The notes under the pieces: generated by a model | Database searches by the model: none | What the model saw: only the letters and a program-made list of their open reading frames with translations | What the model was told of the DNA's origin: nothing | Shown here: piece after piece, positions 9,011 through 17,498 of the stretch | How positions within the stretch are numbered: position 1 is the stretch's first letter | Layout of the letters: each line of letters begins with the position of its first letter | Translations under genes and position numbers: made by a program | Source: Lachnospiraceae bacterium | GTDB lineage: Bacteria > Bacillota > Clostridia > Lachnospirales > Lachnospiraceae | Length of the DNA stretch: 64,000 bases | NCBI GenBank assembly: GCA_900753305.1 | Contig: CAADYR010000117.1 | Coordinates: 1-64,000 of the forward strand | Direction of reading: 5' to 3'

Positions 9011-9044
9011 GAATTTTACCAGTATCTGGTTAATTAAATATAAT

Positions 9045-9130
9045 GGAGACGTATCGAAGCGGTCATAACGGGGCGCACTCGAAATGCGTTAGCCCTCCGG
9101 GGCACGAGGGTTCGAATCCCTCCGTCTCCG
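9045..9130 (+). tRNA. tRNA-Ser (anticodon CGA)
   Basis: 86-nt cloverleaf. Acceptor arm GGAGACG pairs with CGTCTCC (9123-9129) with discriminator G. The anticodon stem GCGCA/TGCGT has loop CTCGAAA, giving anticodon CGA (codon UCG). There is a long variable arm typical of class II tRNAs, and a T-arm with GGTTCGAATCC. CCA is not encoded. Confidence 0.95.
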
Positions 9131-9138
9131 TACTTACC

Positions 9139-9165
9139 AAAATCCGGTCATGCCGGATTTTCTTC
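9139..9165 (+). terminator. Terminator after tRNA-Ser
   Basis: Stem AAAATCCGG (9139-9147), loop TCATG, CCGGATTTT (9153-9161), followed by TCTT. Located 9 nt after the tRNA. Confidence 0.85.
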
Positions 9166-9205
9166 TGTCTTTAGAATAATTATCTGTTTTTAAAGGAGTA
9201 TTACC

Positions 9206-9532
9206 ATGAAACCTAGTACTGATACGGATCTGGCAGCAAAAATCCGCCAGCTCAGAATTGACAACAAATTAACACAGGAGCAGGTCGCTAAAGCTCTCGA
9301 CGCTACTCCCGGTTATATCTGTAATGTAGAAAATGGCAGAACTGCCATGTCACTACGTATGCTTGTTTTTTTTGCAAAACTCACCCATACCACACTGGAT
9401 TCTCTGGTTGGCTGTATGGATGAAAGCTACACGCAGACTGCTCTGGATAATGAGATCATGGATCTGGTTTCTCATTTCACAGATGGCGAAAAGCGCAAGC
9501 TGATCGATACAATTAAATTGTGGAAAGCATAA
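9206..9532 (+). CDS. XRE-family HTH regulator
   Basis: 108 residues. An HTH_3 domain occupies about residues 9-63 (IRQLRIDNKLTQEQVAKALD, then a recognition helix around PGYICNVENGRTAMS). The C-terminal 40 residues are helical and may mediate dimerisation. AGGAG precedes the ATG. It is a single-gene transcript between the tRNA terminator and its own terminator, with glmS convergent. Target unknown; no toxin partner is adjacent. Confidence 0.85.
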   Translation: MKPSTDTDLAAKIRQLRIDNKLTQEQVAKALDATPGYICNVENGRTAMSLRMLVFFAKLTHTTLDSLVGCMDESYTQTALDNEIMDLVSHFTDGEKRKLIDTIKLWKA

Positions 9533-9563
9533 AAAAGATTTCCGTTCACATTTCCCATCTTAG

Positions 9564-9595
9564 ATACCATGAAACTTATTCATGGTATTTTTTAT
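9564..9595 (+). terminator. Terminator between the XRE gene and glmS
   Basis: ATACCATGA (9564-9572) pairs with TCATGGTAT (9580-9588), followed on the plus strand by TTTTTATTC. It overlaps the glmS stop region and may serve both convergent genes. Confidence 0.8.
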
Positions 9596-11421
9596 TCTAC
9601 TGTTACTACTTTTGCAAGATTACGCGGCTTATCCACATCAAGTCCTTTATCTCTTGATACATAAAATGCCAGTAATTGCAGCACAACGACTGCAGGGAAT
9701 ACCATTAATTCATCACGCAGTGATGGAAGATAATACAGATTATCCCATTGTGCCGGATTTTCAAGTCCTGCATCTTTTCTGGCTATCATGGTAACTTTGG
9801 CTCCTCTTGCCTTTACTTCTATTGCATTGGACAATTCCTTGGAAATAACTTCTCTTTGTGTAACCAGTGTGATAACCGGTGTTTCTTCTGTTACAAGAGC
9901 AATGGTTCCGTGTTTTAATTCTCCTGAAGCATACGCTTCTGAATGAATATAGGAAATTTCCTTCAATTTCAGAGATCCCTCCAACAAAGCTGTATAATCC
10001 AGTCCTCTGCCGATCATAAAGACATCTTTGGCATTCACAATATTTCGTGCCAGTCCATGAATGGTTTCCCTGTCTTCAAGAATACGTTGCAGATAACCAG
10101 GCACTTCTCTCATATCCTGCATGAAAGTTCTGGTCTGTTCCTGTGTATACACACCCCTGGCATATGCCATTCTGCCCGCGATCAAATAGAGTGCTGCAAG
10201 CTGTGTCGTATAAGCTTTTGTACTGGCAACTGCTATCTCAGGACCTGCATTGGTGTAAAATACATACTCGCTTTCTCTGGCAATCGTAGAACCTTTCACA
10301 TTTACAACAGAAACATTGCCTGCCCCACGACGTCTGGCATAACGTAACGCTTCCAGCGTATCTATCGTTTCTCCCGATTGTGATATTGCAATTACAAGTG
10401 TTTTATCATCTACCACAGGATGATTGTAAATGAACTCAGAAGCAACTTCTACTACAACCTGCATCCCCAATACTGTCTGCATCATGCTCTTTGCAACCAG
10501 CCCTGCATGCATGGCTGTTCCGCACCCAATAATTGTAATTTTGTCGTACTTCGTCCACATATCATCAGGTATTCCGTCCAATGAAAAATCAGGAATTCCA
10601 TCCTTTAAACGGCTTAACAGTGTTTCTGTGATCACTGCCGGCTGCTCCATGATCTCTTTTTCCATATAATAGGAAAATCCATTCTTGCCGGTAGCTCCCA
10701 TCTTCCAATCTGCCTGCAATCTCTGTGGTTCTACATATTCTCCGTTTTCTTTTATAAGAGAAATACTATGTGCCTCCAATACTGCAAGTGTATATTCAGG
10801 CAGGACGAAATACTGCTGTACATAATCTGCCAGTGCCGTTACATCCGATGCCAGAAATGCTTCTTTTCCATCTGTTCCCACGCCTGCAATGATCGGGCTG
10901 ACATTTCGTATCGCAAATATCTTATCTGTGATGTCATCAAACATGATCGCAAGTGCAAAGGTTCCTTTCAGTTCGTGTACTGTTCTGTAAATTGCCGTTT
11001 GAGGATCTCCTTCATAAAAATGATCCAAAAGTGCCGCAACTACTTCCGAGTCCGTCTGCGAGGAAAGCTTTCCACCCAGTTCATATTTTGCTGTCAGTTC
11101 CTGATAATTTTCTATGATACCGTTATGGATCAGAGTTACATGTCCTGATGAATGAGGGTGCGCATTTGTATCTGTCACTCCTCCATGAGTAGCCCACCTG
11201 GTATGACCAATGCCGCAGCAGGTCTGCCTGCCCGACTGTTTTTCACATAACTTTGCAAGTTCCTGTACTCTGCCTGCTTTTTTGGTAATACGAACGTTAC
11301 CTTCCATATCCAGCAGAGCAATTCCCGCACTGTCATAGCCTCTGTACTCCAACAGTTCAAGTCCTTTCAACAATACTTCCTGTACATTGCGATGTCCAAT
11401 ATATCCAATTATTCCGCACAT
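9592..11421 (-). CDS. glmS: Glutamine-fructose-6-phosphate aminotransferase
   Basis: 609 residues from the ATG at 11421, giving MCGIIGYIG with the catalytic Cys2 exposed after Met removal; a GTG at 11433 is rejected because it would bury that cysteine. GlmS makes glucosamine-6-phosphate for peptidoglycan. It has an N-terminal Ntn glutaminase domain (to about residue 220), then two SIS isomerase domains (IIGCGTAMHAGLVAKS; MIGRGLDYTALLEGS), and the typical end KPRNLAKVVTVE. The Shine-Dalgarno is AAAGGTGAG. Expression is controlled by the ribozyme in its leader. Confidence 0.97.
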   Translation of the reverse strand: MCGIIGYIGHRNVQEVLLKGLELLEYRGYDSAGIALLDMEGNVRITKKAGRVQELAKLCEKQSGRQTCCGIGHTRWATHGGVTDTNAHPHSSGHVTLIHNGIIENYQELTAKYELGGKLSSQTDSEVVAALLDHFYEGDPQTAIYRTVHELKGTFALAIMFDDITDKIFAIRNVSPIIAGVGTDGKEAFLASDVTALADYVQQYFVLPEYTLAVLEAHSISLIKENGEYVEPQRLQADWKMGATGKNGFSYYMEKEIMEQPAVITETLLSRLKDGIPDFSLDGIPDDMWTKYDKITIIGCGTAMHAGLVAKSMMQTVLGMQVVVEVASEFIYNHPVVDDKTLVIAISQSGETIDTLEALRYARRRGAGNVSVVNVKGSTIARESEYVFYTNAGPEIAVASTKAYTTQLAALYLIAGRMAYARGVYTQEQTRTFMQDMREVPGYLQRILEDRETIHGLARNIVNAKDVFMIGRGLDYTALLEGSLKLKEISYIHSEAYASGELKHGTIALVTEETPVITLVTQREVISKELSNAIEVKARGAKVTMIARKDAGLENPAQWDNLYYLPSLRDELMVFPAVVVLQLLAFYVSRDKGLDVDKPRNLAKVVTVE

Positions 11422-11499
11422 GTTATTTCTCACCTTTCTATCTATAAATAATTTCTCTTATTAATACTCTATTCGTGTTAGATCTCATATGCTTCCTTA

Positions 11500-11650
11500 T
11501 ACCGTATTTGTTTTGCAGTTACCCGCATATTTGCCGGTACATCTCGCACCGGAAGCAGTGCGAAAGGGCGTCCGCCGAATTTTCGATAACCCTTTTCCTC
11601 GTTAACCTGTCACGTTCTGACAGGTGCATGGCGCTAGATGAGAAATCATG
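11500..11650 (-). ncRNA. glmS ribozyme/riboswitch
   Basis: On the minus strand the leader reads TAGCGCCATGCACC, then a P1-type hairpin (TGTCA/TGACA), AACGAGG, GGGTTATCGAAAATTCGG, CGGACGCCC and a CGCAC/GTGCG hairpin. This matches the conserved core of the glmS ribozyme, which cleaves itself when glucosamine-6-phosphate binds, destabilising the mRNA. The predicted cleavage is between A at 11635 and G at 11634. Boundaries are approximate. Confidence 0.93.
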
Positions 11651-11770
11651 TGTCCAGAAATCTTAATTTATGCTTTTATCAAGGTACCTGCATGATACGT
11701 TTCGTCATCATGCACAGATATATAGTGGCACAATTGTCACATTTTTGCAAGAATAAATTTTAAGGCACAA

Positions 11771-11804
11771 AAAAACGGAAACAGTCCCATCTGCTTCCGT
11801 TTTT
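11771..11804 (-). terminator. Terminator after the 70-aa gene
   Basis: AAAAACGGAAACAG (11771-11784) pairs with CTGCTTCCGTTTTT (11791-11804) with one mismatch. On the minus strand it is followed by TTTTTTTG. Confidence 0.8.
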
Positions 11805-11870
11805 CGATAAGCTTTTAATTGCACCCTTTAACACTTTTTTGACCGTAACACCGATACTCCCAATATCGAG

Positions 11871-12083
11871 TTACATTTTGGAAATCATTACCACCGATAA
11901 ATCATAGCGGTCAAGAAATTCATCAATGTCTCTTTCATCAGTAATCTCCATAGCTACTTCGAAAACACCTGATTCCGGATTCAAGAAGCCTGCAACCATT
12001 TCTCCCGTAGACTGGTTCTTTCTAATAAGCGGCTTCTTATTTGCAACATCAATCTTAACTACCTCTTTCTTCGCTACTAACAT
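11871..12083 (-). CDS. Small conserved-looking protein of unknown function
   Basis: 70 residues from the ATG at 12083 (AAAGGGG 7 nt upstream); a TTG at 12101 is in frame but would place the Shine-Dalgarno inside the gene. Sequence is mixed charged, starting MLVAKKEVVKIDVANKKP, with no membrane segment or known motif. It has its own terminator and lies upstream of glmS on the same strand. The good ribosome site, terminator and codon use argue it is real. I do not recognise a family. Confidence 0.6.
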   Translation of the reverse strand: MLVAKKEVVKIDVANKKPLIRKNQSTGEMVAGFLNPESGVFEVAMEITDERDIDEFLDRYDLSVVMISKM

Positions 12084-12352
12084 AATTTTTTCCCCTTTCA
12101 ACCCTTTTCAATGTTCCTGTTGCCGTATCTCGTCTTACTATTCTAGCAATTGGTCAACATATTAAGTTTCCTTACAGATATTTCTTGAATTGTTAGGATA
12201 ATAATACCGCACTTTTTTAAATTTTTCAAACAAATTTAACATTATTTTACCATTTTATGTCATTTTCAGAAAAATGCACAAAAAGATACCCTCTTATTAT
12301 CCAACATTCACAATTTCGCTTATACAATAATACATTTTCAAGGTGCGGCAGC

Positions 12353-13311
12353 TTATTGCTGCATTAAAAGCTTATTTATATTCAATTTCATTGCTTCGTC
12401 CTGTTCTCCCTTTAAGGATAAAGCAAGTGAAAGTGAATCCACTATGGATTCCTGAGAAAACCTGTCCGGATCATATCTCCAGACTTCCAGTTCTACATAA
12501 TCTGTATGGGTATCCCATGCAGGATCGATACTTTCTATCTCTTCTGCATGCTCTAAATATACTTTCTTCTCTATGGCTCGAACCGGATGTGTCACTCTGT
12601 CCGTTGTCTCTTTCAAAGTATATAACGCTTCACTTCCTGCTGTTGGAAGGTCAAGAAGCCATTGCTGCTTCTTTGCATATATGCATTTCTGTACTGGATT
12701 GCGCAGATAGGGTTTTGCATGTTCATACAAATTCTTCCTGTCGTAATTTGCAACCACCATGGAACTGCGTCCCTTTTTCTTAGTAGTTACAAGGCCCAGT
12801 TCCTCCAACTCCTGTACACCACGACTTACATTCATAAGAGAAATATCCAGTTGTCTGGATATTTCCATTTTGGAATAATAAATTCCTGCTTGTCCATATA
12901 AAAAAATAAGAGAATGTACTGCGCCATAGCCGTCAACTGTGTTCCAGCAATGGGCTGCGCTTTAAAGTGCTCCTGCAGTGCAATCCCCAAAAACGGCATA
13001 TAGAGCTGATTATCCGGAACAATAAATGCTTGTCCACTTTCTATCAGACATTTACGTTGATACGAGGTAATTCTGTCAAAGCATAATACAAAGGGATAGT
13101 TACAGTATTTGCGTAATTCCTCTTTCTCGCGCTCAAAGACAGATAACTGAAATTCTAACTTCCTGACCGTGATTACGAGACACGCAATACCGCATATCTC
13201 CAAAAGAGAATATTCTTTCTCTTCTCTAAGCTCATCAGGTAAAGTATTGCTGTCATTCCATGTCCGTATCAATACATGCAGTCCCAAGGTGTATTTCAAA
13301 TAACTTTCCAT
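12353..13311 (-). pseudogene. Frameshifted winged-helix regulator
   Basis: Two overlapping minus-strand ORFs (12832-13311, 159 codons; 12353-12868, 171 codons) together read as one regulator of about 316 residues. The first ends at an A7 run (12900-12906; T7 on the coding strand). In the downstream frame translation continues LYGQAGIYYSKMEISRQLD, then DISLMNVSRGVQELEELGL, a clean winged HTH. Adding one T to the run restores the single frame, so a 1-nt homopolymer deletion (or slippage or sequencing error) is indicated. The N-terminal part is unlike any family I know. The 250-nt gap before the 70-aa gene holds nothing recognised. Confidence 0.65.
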
Positions 13312-13551
13312 AGATGCCGCTCTTTCAAAACAATTTATTAACTTTCTTGTTCAATACTAACATACACTTTTTTTGAATGCAATATTTTTGTTATATTTTG
13401 TCAAAAAAATGTTCCTACAAAAGAAACAATAATTTTTAAAATAAATCTGTAAATATTCAAAATTATATAGTATACTTATATTACAAGTGTGCGTATTGAA
13501 TCTTTTTTATACTATTTTCAGAAAATATTGTTTATAGGAGGGGTCAGAAGC

Positions 13552-14604
13552 ATGTACAAACTATCCGTTCATACGCTGAAACCAGGAATGGTATTGTATA
13601 ATGATATATATAATGAGAGAAAAGAGCTTTTATTAAAAGCAAATACAGAATTGACCAATGACAGGATTCAGTTATTAATAGACCAGTATATTGATGAAGT
13701 CATACTGGCAGAGCCAAGTGAAGTTGGAATGTCGCGTTACAAACATCTTCACGCAAGTGAGCATTTTCAGCTTTTTAATGAAATCTATAATCAGTCTCTC
13801 GATCATTTCCGCAGAATCCTGCGCAATATGGAGACTGGTCTGGAATTGAATACAGAACGTCTGCTGTCATTACGTGACGATATTATGTGCTCTGTGATGG
13901 ATGGGGATCAGCTTCTGGATTATCTCTATAATTTAATGCCAAACGAAAATGAGATCACATACAACCACTGCTTCAACTGTGGGCTTCTATGTTATATATT
14001 TGCCCGCTGGTGTGGATTTCCGAAGCAGGATCTGGATACTATTACGATCTGTGGATTCCTGTTTGATATTGGCAAGACCAAAATATCCGACCAGCTCTTA
14101 TGGAAACCTGATAAACTGACACCGGAAGAATATCTGCAAATGCAGCATCACATTCATCTGGGCTATGATATGATAAAGAACAAACAGCTTCCGCCTCATG
14201 TAGTAAGTGTTATGATCATGCACCATGAGCGATGTGACGGAACCGGGTATCCTGCCAGATTAAAGTCCGACAGAATTGATCCTTATGCTATGTTAGCTGC
14301 TATCGCCGACACTTATGAAGCAATGACACATCCAAGAGCCCAACGCCTTGCCCTGACTCCATTTCAGGCAATCCGTGTATTTGAGGAACAGGGTTTCCAG
14401 AAATATGGTTCTCATAATACTAAAAAGATATTGACCCATATTGCAAATATGTACACAGAACGAAACATTGCTCTGAATAATAAAATTGAAGGACGCATTG
14501 TTGAAATTCATCAGGATGCTTTGTCCAGACCTACTATTTTCTCTAAGAATGTCTATATTGATCTACGTCAGTACCCTGATCTGGAAATTGTCAGAATGGT
14601 ATAA
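13552..14604 (+). CDS. HD-GYP-domain protein with a damaged HD motif
   Basis: 350 residues from the ATG at 13552 (AGGAGGGG upstream); an upstream GTG at 13489 lacks a ribosome site. The N-terminus (MYKLSVHTLKPGMVLYNDIY) is the DUF3391-like region seen before HD-GYP phosphodiesterases that hydrolyse c-di-GMP. Downstream motifs HHERCDGTGYP (H224, H225) and IADTYEAMTHP are kept, but the HD pair reads F171-D172 (FLFDIGK), losing a metal ligand. It may be a c-di-GMP receptor or altered enzyme rather than an active phosphodiesterase. Monocistronic, with a convergent lipoprotein gene. Confidence 0.82.
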   Translation: MYKLSVHTLKPGMVLYNDIYNERKELLLKANTELTNDRIQLLIDQYIDEVILAEPSEVGMSRYKHLHASEHFQLFNEIYNQSLDHFRRILRNMETGLELNTERLLSLRDDIMCSVMDGDQLLDYLYNLMPNENEITYNHCFNCGLLCYIFARWCGFPKQDLDTITICGFLFDIGKTKISDQLLWKPDKLTPEEYLQMQHHIHLGYDMIKNKQLPPHVVSVMIMHHERCDGTGYPARLKSDRIDPYAMLAAIADTYEAMTHPRAQRLALTPFQAIRVFEEQGFQKYGSHNTKKILTHIANMYTERNIALNNKIEGRIVEIHQDALSRPTIFSKNVYIDLRQYPDLEIVRMV

Positions 14605-14611
14605 AAATAAA

Positions 14612-14656
14612 GAGCAGTATTTGTAAAATCCGAATCATCATTTACAAATACTGCTC
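14612..14656. terminator. Bidirectional terminator
   Basis: GAGCAGTATTTGTAAA (14612-14627) pairs perfectly with TTTACAAATACTGCTC (14641-14656). The minus-strand side has TTTATTTTT after the stem. It serves the convergent HD-GYP and lipoprotein genes. Confidence 0.85.
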
Positions 14657-14657
14657 C

Positions 14658-15038
14658 TTATTGTTCAAGGATACTATTGACCATACTCTCTATAGACTGG
14701 AAATCCATACCTTCTGTATTCTGCAACAATCCTTTTACAGAATCCTGAATTTTGGTTAATTCTTCTTCGTTCAGTTCATACTGATCCACATAGTCTATAA
14801 TAGACTGTCCTATCTTTTGCTGTTCTTCAGATGAGATACCCAGACTTTCTCCCAGATCACTACTCTTTAGAAATTCCTCCAGTTGAGAGGTTAAAGCATC
14901 TTTCATTTCCTCGGATGCTTTGCGGCTAAGCTCACTCTGTCCTGCATTGATCTGTTCCTGAATTTTCTCAGGTAACTGTGCTTTACAGGAACCCAGAAGC
15001 GCAACCGCTATTGTAACTGTCAAAAATGCTTTTTTCAT
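14658..15038 (-). CDS. Putative small lipoprotein
   Basis: 126 residues. Signal peptide MKKAFLTVTIAVALLGSC with a lipobox-like LGSC (Cys18); the rest is helical, Gln/Glu/Ser-rich and soluble. No domain recognised. It begins 11 nt after the end of the 122-aa gene upstream, so the pair is probably an operon. The Shine-Dalgarno is weak, consistent with coupling. Function unknown. Confidence 0.6.
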   Translation of the reverse strand: MKKAFLTVTIAVALLGSCKAQLPEKIQEQINAGQSELSRKASEEMKDALTSQLEEFLKSSDLGESLGISSEEQQKIGQSIIDYVDQYELNEEELTKIQDSVKGLLQNTEGMDFQSIESMVNSILEQ

Positions 15039-15049
15039 GCTAATATAAT

Positions 15050-15418
15050 TTAACCCTGCCTTTCAGTAACTTGCGAATCCTGTTCAGCATCTTCCTTCAC
15101 CCGGTCCTGCCAGAACATAGACTGTGTTCCCGGAGTCGTTGTCCTAAGTCTCAGATATACTCTGCCATCTTCTATAAATTTGGCAATTGAAACATTTCTC
15201 CACACATATACCTTACCCGGGGCGAAATAAATCTTGATTTCCTTTACAAGCCCCTTTCCACTGAAATTAACAAGCTTGTTATTTCTGCGGATCGGCATAC
15301 AATAGATATATTTGTTATCCGTAGTCTGAATGACTTTTGTGTCAAATACCCCCTGTTTTCCTTCCTTGGTGACTTTAATGGCTGCAGCAGCAGGTATTGG
15401 AATATTCTGTACTTCCAT
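15050..15418 (-). CDS. Unknown soluble protein, possibly PilZ/YcgR-like fold
   Basis: 122 residues from ATG 15418, preceded by AGTGGGTG; an in-frame ATG at 15442 has no site. It contains beta-rich stretches (YIYCMPIRRNNKLVNFSG; GKVYVWRNVSIAKFIEDGR; VYLRLRT) that recall flagellar-brake N-terminal domains, but no PilZ RxxxR motif was seen. A family name would be a guess. Cotranscribed with the lipoprotein gene. The gap 15419-15621 holds this gene's and the next gene's promoters and a GC-rich leader. Confidence 0.5.
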   Translation of the reverse strand: MEVQNIPIPAAAAIKVTKEGKQGVFDTKVIQTTDNKYIYCMPIRRNNKLVNFSGKGLVKEIKIYFAPGKVYVWRNVSIAKFIEDGRVYLRLRTTTPGTQSMFWQDRVKEDAEQDSQVTERQG

Positions 15419-15563
15419 AATTTCACCCACTTTCCTGTACACTACTTCTATTATACACTACCTCGAGCCTTATAAAAACTATATTTTTTGAAAAATTTGT
15501 GAAATTTAACATAGAAAGTTATCTTAGTATTTCATTTTTTGTAATTTTATGTTACTTTATTGA

Positions 15564-15620
15564 GGTGGGGCGTTATGCGGCCAGGTCCGCTTACCAGACC
15601 CGGAAAGGTTAGGTTATAGA
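15564..15620 (+). other. GC-rich structured leader
   Basis: A GC-rich island in an AT-rich gap directly before the FKBP-type gene. It holds a GCGG/CCGC hairpin (15577-15590 region) and a near-repeat CCAGGTCCG/CCAGACCCG, ending in AAAGGTTAGG next to the ATG. It does not match any riboswitch I can recall. Could be a structured 5-prime UTR. Confidence 0.3.
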
Positions 15621-15621
15621 A

Positions 15622-16821
15622 ATGTCAAAGAAACAAACAGAAGAAATCAGTAAAAGTAAGGCAAAACGACAGGAGCGCCAGAAAGAAGTCTCCAGATCCA
15701 AGCGCCATAAACTCATAGGTAAGATCATTGGTATCATTCTTGCAGTTGTTGTCATTGGTGCTATTGTTGCTACTATCGGTCTCCAGATCTATAAGGCTGC
15801 CATCCGCACAACATCCAGTTCCGATTTCAGTGCTGGTCTGAACGAAGATGGAACCATCTCCAATGTAGATGTAAACAGTGCCATTACTCTGGCAGATTAT
15901 GAAAACCTCGTTGTTCCTGCAAATGAAGTTGCTGCGACAGACGAAGAAGTTGACTCCGATATCAATTCCACCCTAAGTGCCCATCAGGAAGTAAGCGATG
16001 ACTCTTCTCTGGAGATTGCCGACGGAGATAAAGTAAACATAGATTATGTAGGCACAATAGATAATGTGGAATTTGAAGGTGGTACTGCTGCAGGTTATGA
16101 TCTGACAATCGGCTCCGGTAATTTCATTGATGGATTTGAAGATCAGTTAATTGGCCACAAGCCGGGTGAAGATGTCACTGTAGAAGTTACTTTCCCTGAA
16201 GATTATACCAATGAAGATGTTGCCGGAAAGGATGCTTCCTTTGCTGTAACAATCAATGGTATCTATGCAACTCCTGAATTGACAGATGAATTTGTACAGA
16301 CATATCTTTCTGATCAGGCATCTACCGCTGCAGAATACAGACAGTCCGTAGAAGATAAATATTACAAACAGCACCTTCAGGAATATCTGACCAATTACGT
16401 AGATGAGAACTCAACTGTAAATACCTATCCCAAGGATTATTTAAAGAATGTGAAGTCTCTGTTAAAATATGATGACGAATATACATTGTCTTATTATAAT
16501 CAGATGTTCTCCCAGTATGGTGTAGATACCTATGAAAATATCTGGGATCCCAAAGATGGTATCAACAATGAGATCGAATACGAACATGATTTAACCAAAC
16601 GTGCAAAAGAAAATGTAAAATCAGCTTTGATATATCAGGCTATTTATGAGAAAGCCGGTCTATCTATTGATATGGATGCTTATTTAGCAGACATGACCGA
16701 AACAAATGGTGAAGATTATGTTACAAACATGAAGGAAACATACGGTACTGCATATATGGCACAGGCAGAGATCAAACAGGTCGTAATTGATTATCTGATG
16801 GAAAATGCCAAAGTACAATAA
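15622..16821 (+). CDS. Membrane-anchored FKBP-type prolyl isomerase, trigger-factor-like
   Basis: 399 residues. A basic cytoplasmic head (about 30 residues), one membrane helix (about 33-55), then an extracellular FKBP domain (about 120-215: GDKVNIDYVGTIDNVEFEGG, FIDGFEDQLIGHKPGE, PEDYTNEDVAGKDASFAVTI) and a trigger-factor-like helical C-terminal region. Such proteins probably act as folding catalysts for exported proteins, similar in role to PrsA. AAAGGTTAGG precedes the ATG. Convergent with the 98-aa gene. Confidence 0.85.
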   Translation: MSKKQTEEISKSKAKRQERQKEVSRSKRHKLIGKIIGIILAVVVIGAIVATIGLQIYKAAIRTTSSSDFSAGLNEDGTISNVDVNSAITLADYENLVVPANEVAATDEEVDSDINSTLSAHQEVSDDSSLEIADGDKVNIDYVGTIDNVEFEGGTAAGYDLTIGSGNFIDGFEDQLIGHKPGEDVTVEVTFPEDYTNEDVAGKDASFAVTINGIYATPELTDEFVQTYLSDQASTAAEYRQSVEDKYYKQHLQEYLTNYVDENSTVNTYPKDYLKNVKSLLKYDDEYTLSYYNQMFSQYGVDTYENIWDPKDGINNEIEYEHDLTKRAKENVKSALIYQAIYEKAGLSIDMDAYLADMTETNGEDYVTNMKETYGTAYMAQAEIKQVVIDYLMENAKVQ

Positions 16822-16844
16822 TTATTGAAATAATCCATAAAAAT

Positions 16845-16881
16845 ATGGGGTATAGAAACTGTAACAAGTTCTATACCCCAT
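16845..16881. terminator. Bidirectional terminator
   Basis: ATGGGGTATAGAA (16845-16857) pairs with TTCTATACCCCAT (16869-16881) with AT-rich tails on both sides, between convergent genes. Confidence 0.85.
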
Positions 16882-16885
16882 TATT

Positions 16886-17182
16886 TTATACATCTTCTTC
16901 AGGATAGATCCATTCGCAATCCACATATTCAGTAAGATCAAGACACCCATCCACAAAAGCCTTACGGATCAGCTCTGTACATGTCTCTTTATTCAGTCCG
17001 TAAAAATTCACAATGGCATTATCGTAGGTACATATCCACAAGCCCTGCTGTTTCTCTGCGCCAAACAGATTCTCTATTTCATCTGACTCCAGATTCGTCA
17101 GATCTTCACTGTATCCCAGTTCACACGCCATAACTGCCCGTAATGATTCATCCGATTTATCATATATCAGTGTTCGAAACAT
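16886..17182 (-). CDS. Small acidic protein of unknown function
   Basis: 98 residues from ATG 17182 (AAAGGCAGGG upstream); an in-frame ATG at 17221 has no site. Starts MFRTLIYDKSDESLRAV, acidic, with two Cys in the C-terminal part; no membrane segment. No family recognised. Monocistronic, sharing a bidirectional terminator with the FKBP gene. Confidence 0.55.
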   Translation of the reverse strand: MFRTLIYDKSDESLRAVMACELGYSEDLTNLESDEIENLFGAEKQQGLWICTYDNAIVNFYGLNKETCTELIRKAFVDGCLDLTEYVDCEWIYPEEDV

Positions 17183-17266
17183 ACTGCACCCTGCCTTTCC
17201 TTTATCCGCATATTTGAGCATTATTGTAACATTTTTATGATAAAAAATCTATGGGATATTTTTATC

Positions 17267-17296
17267 TTTACGAGTCCTCTTCTGTCATCTTATAAT
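17267..17296 (+). promoter_or_regulatory. Promoter of a short plus-strand transcript
   Basis: TTTACG (17267-17272), 18-nt spacer, TATAAT (17291-17296). Together with the terminator at 17455-17498 it outlines a transcript of about 190 nt. Confidence 0.5.
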
Positions 17297-17341
17297 GATA
17301 TGATCGATATTAATACAAGACAAGAAAGGATGGCTCTGTGC

Positions 17342-17443
17342 ATGGCGGCTGTATTTTCACACTGGCTGATATCTATTACAAATGCCGAAGGTGACTTATT
17401 ATCTACTGTTCTTCTCTCCTTCTTTATTCTTGGCAATTCTTAA
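17342..17443 (+). CDS. Possible 33-residue hydrophobic small protein
   Basis: Starts MAAVFSHWLISITNAEG and ends LLSTVLLSFFILGNS. AGAAAGGA lies 11 nt upstream; ATG 17330 in the same frame is too close to that site. It lies between a good promoter and a perfect terminator, which supports a real transcription unit. Could instead be a small RNA with no translated product. Family unknown. Confidence 0.35.
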   Translation: MAAVFSHWLISITNAEGDLLSTVLLSFFILGNS

Positions 17444-17454
17444 TAATAACGAAA

Positions 17455-17498
17455 AATATGATACTAACATTTATTTTTGTTAGTATCATATTTTTTGT
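17455..17498 (+). terminator. Strong terminator of the short transcript
   Basis: AATATGATACTAACA (17455-17469) pairs perfectly with TGTTAGTATCATATT (17478-17492), followed by TTTTG. Confidence 0.85.

Noticed and set aside
9039..9044. TATAAT directly before the tRNA as its -10
   Set aside because: It ends at the base before the mature tRNA, so the start site would fall inside the tRNA.
12343..12783. 146-codon plus-strand ORF
   Set aside because: Antisense to the winged-helix gene; no ribosome site or domain.
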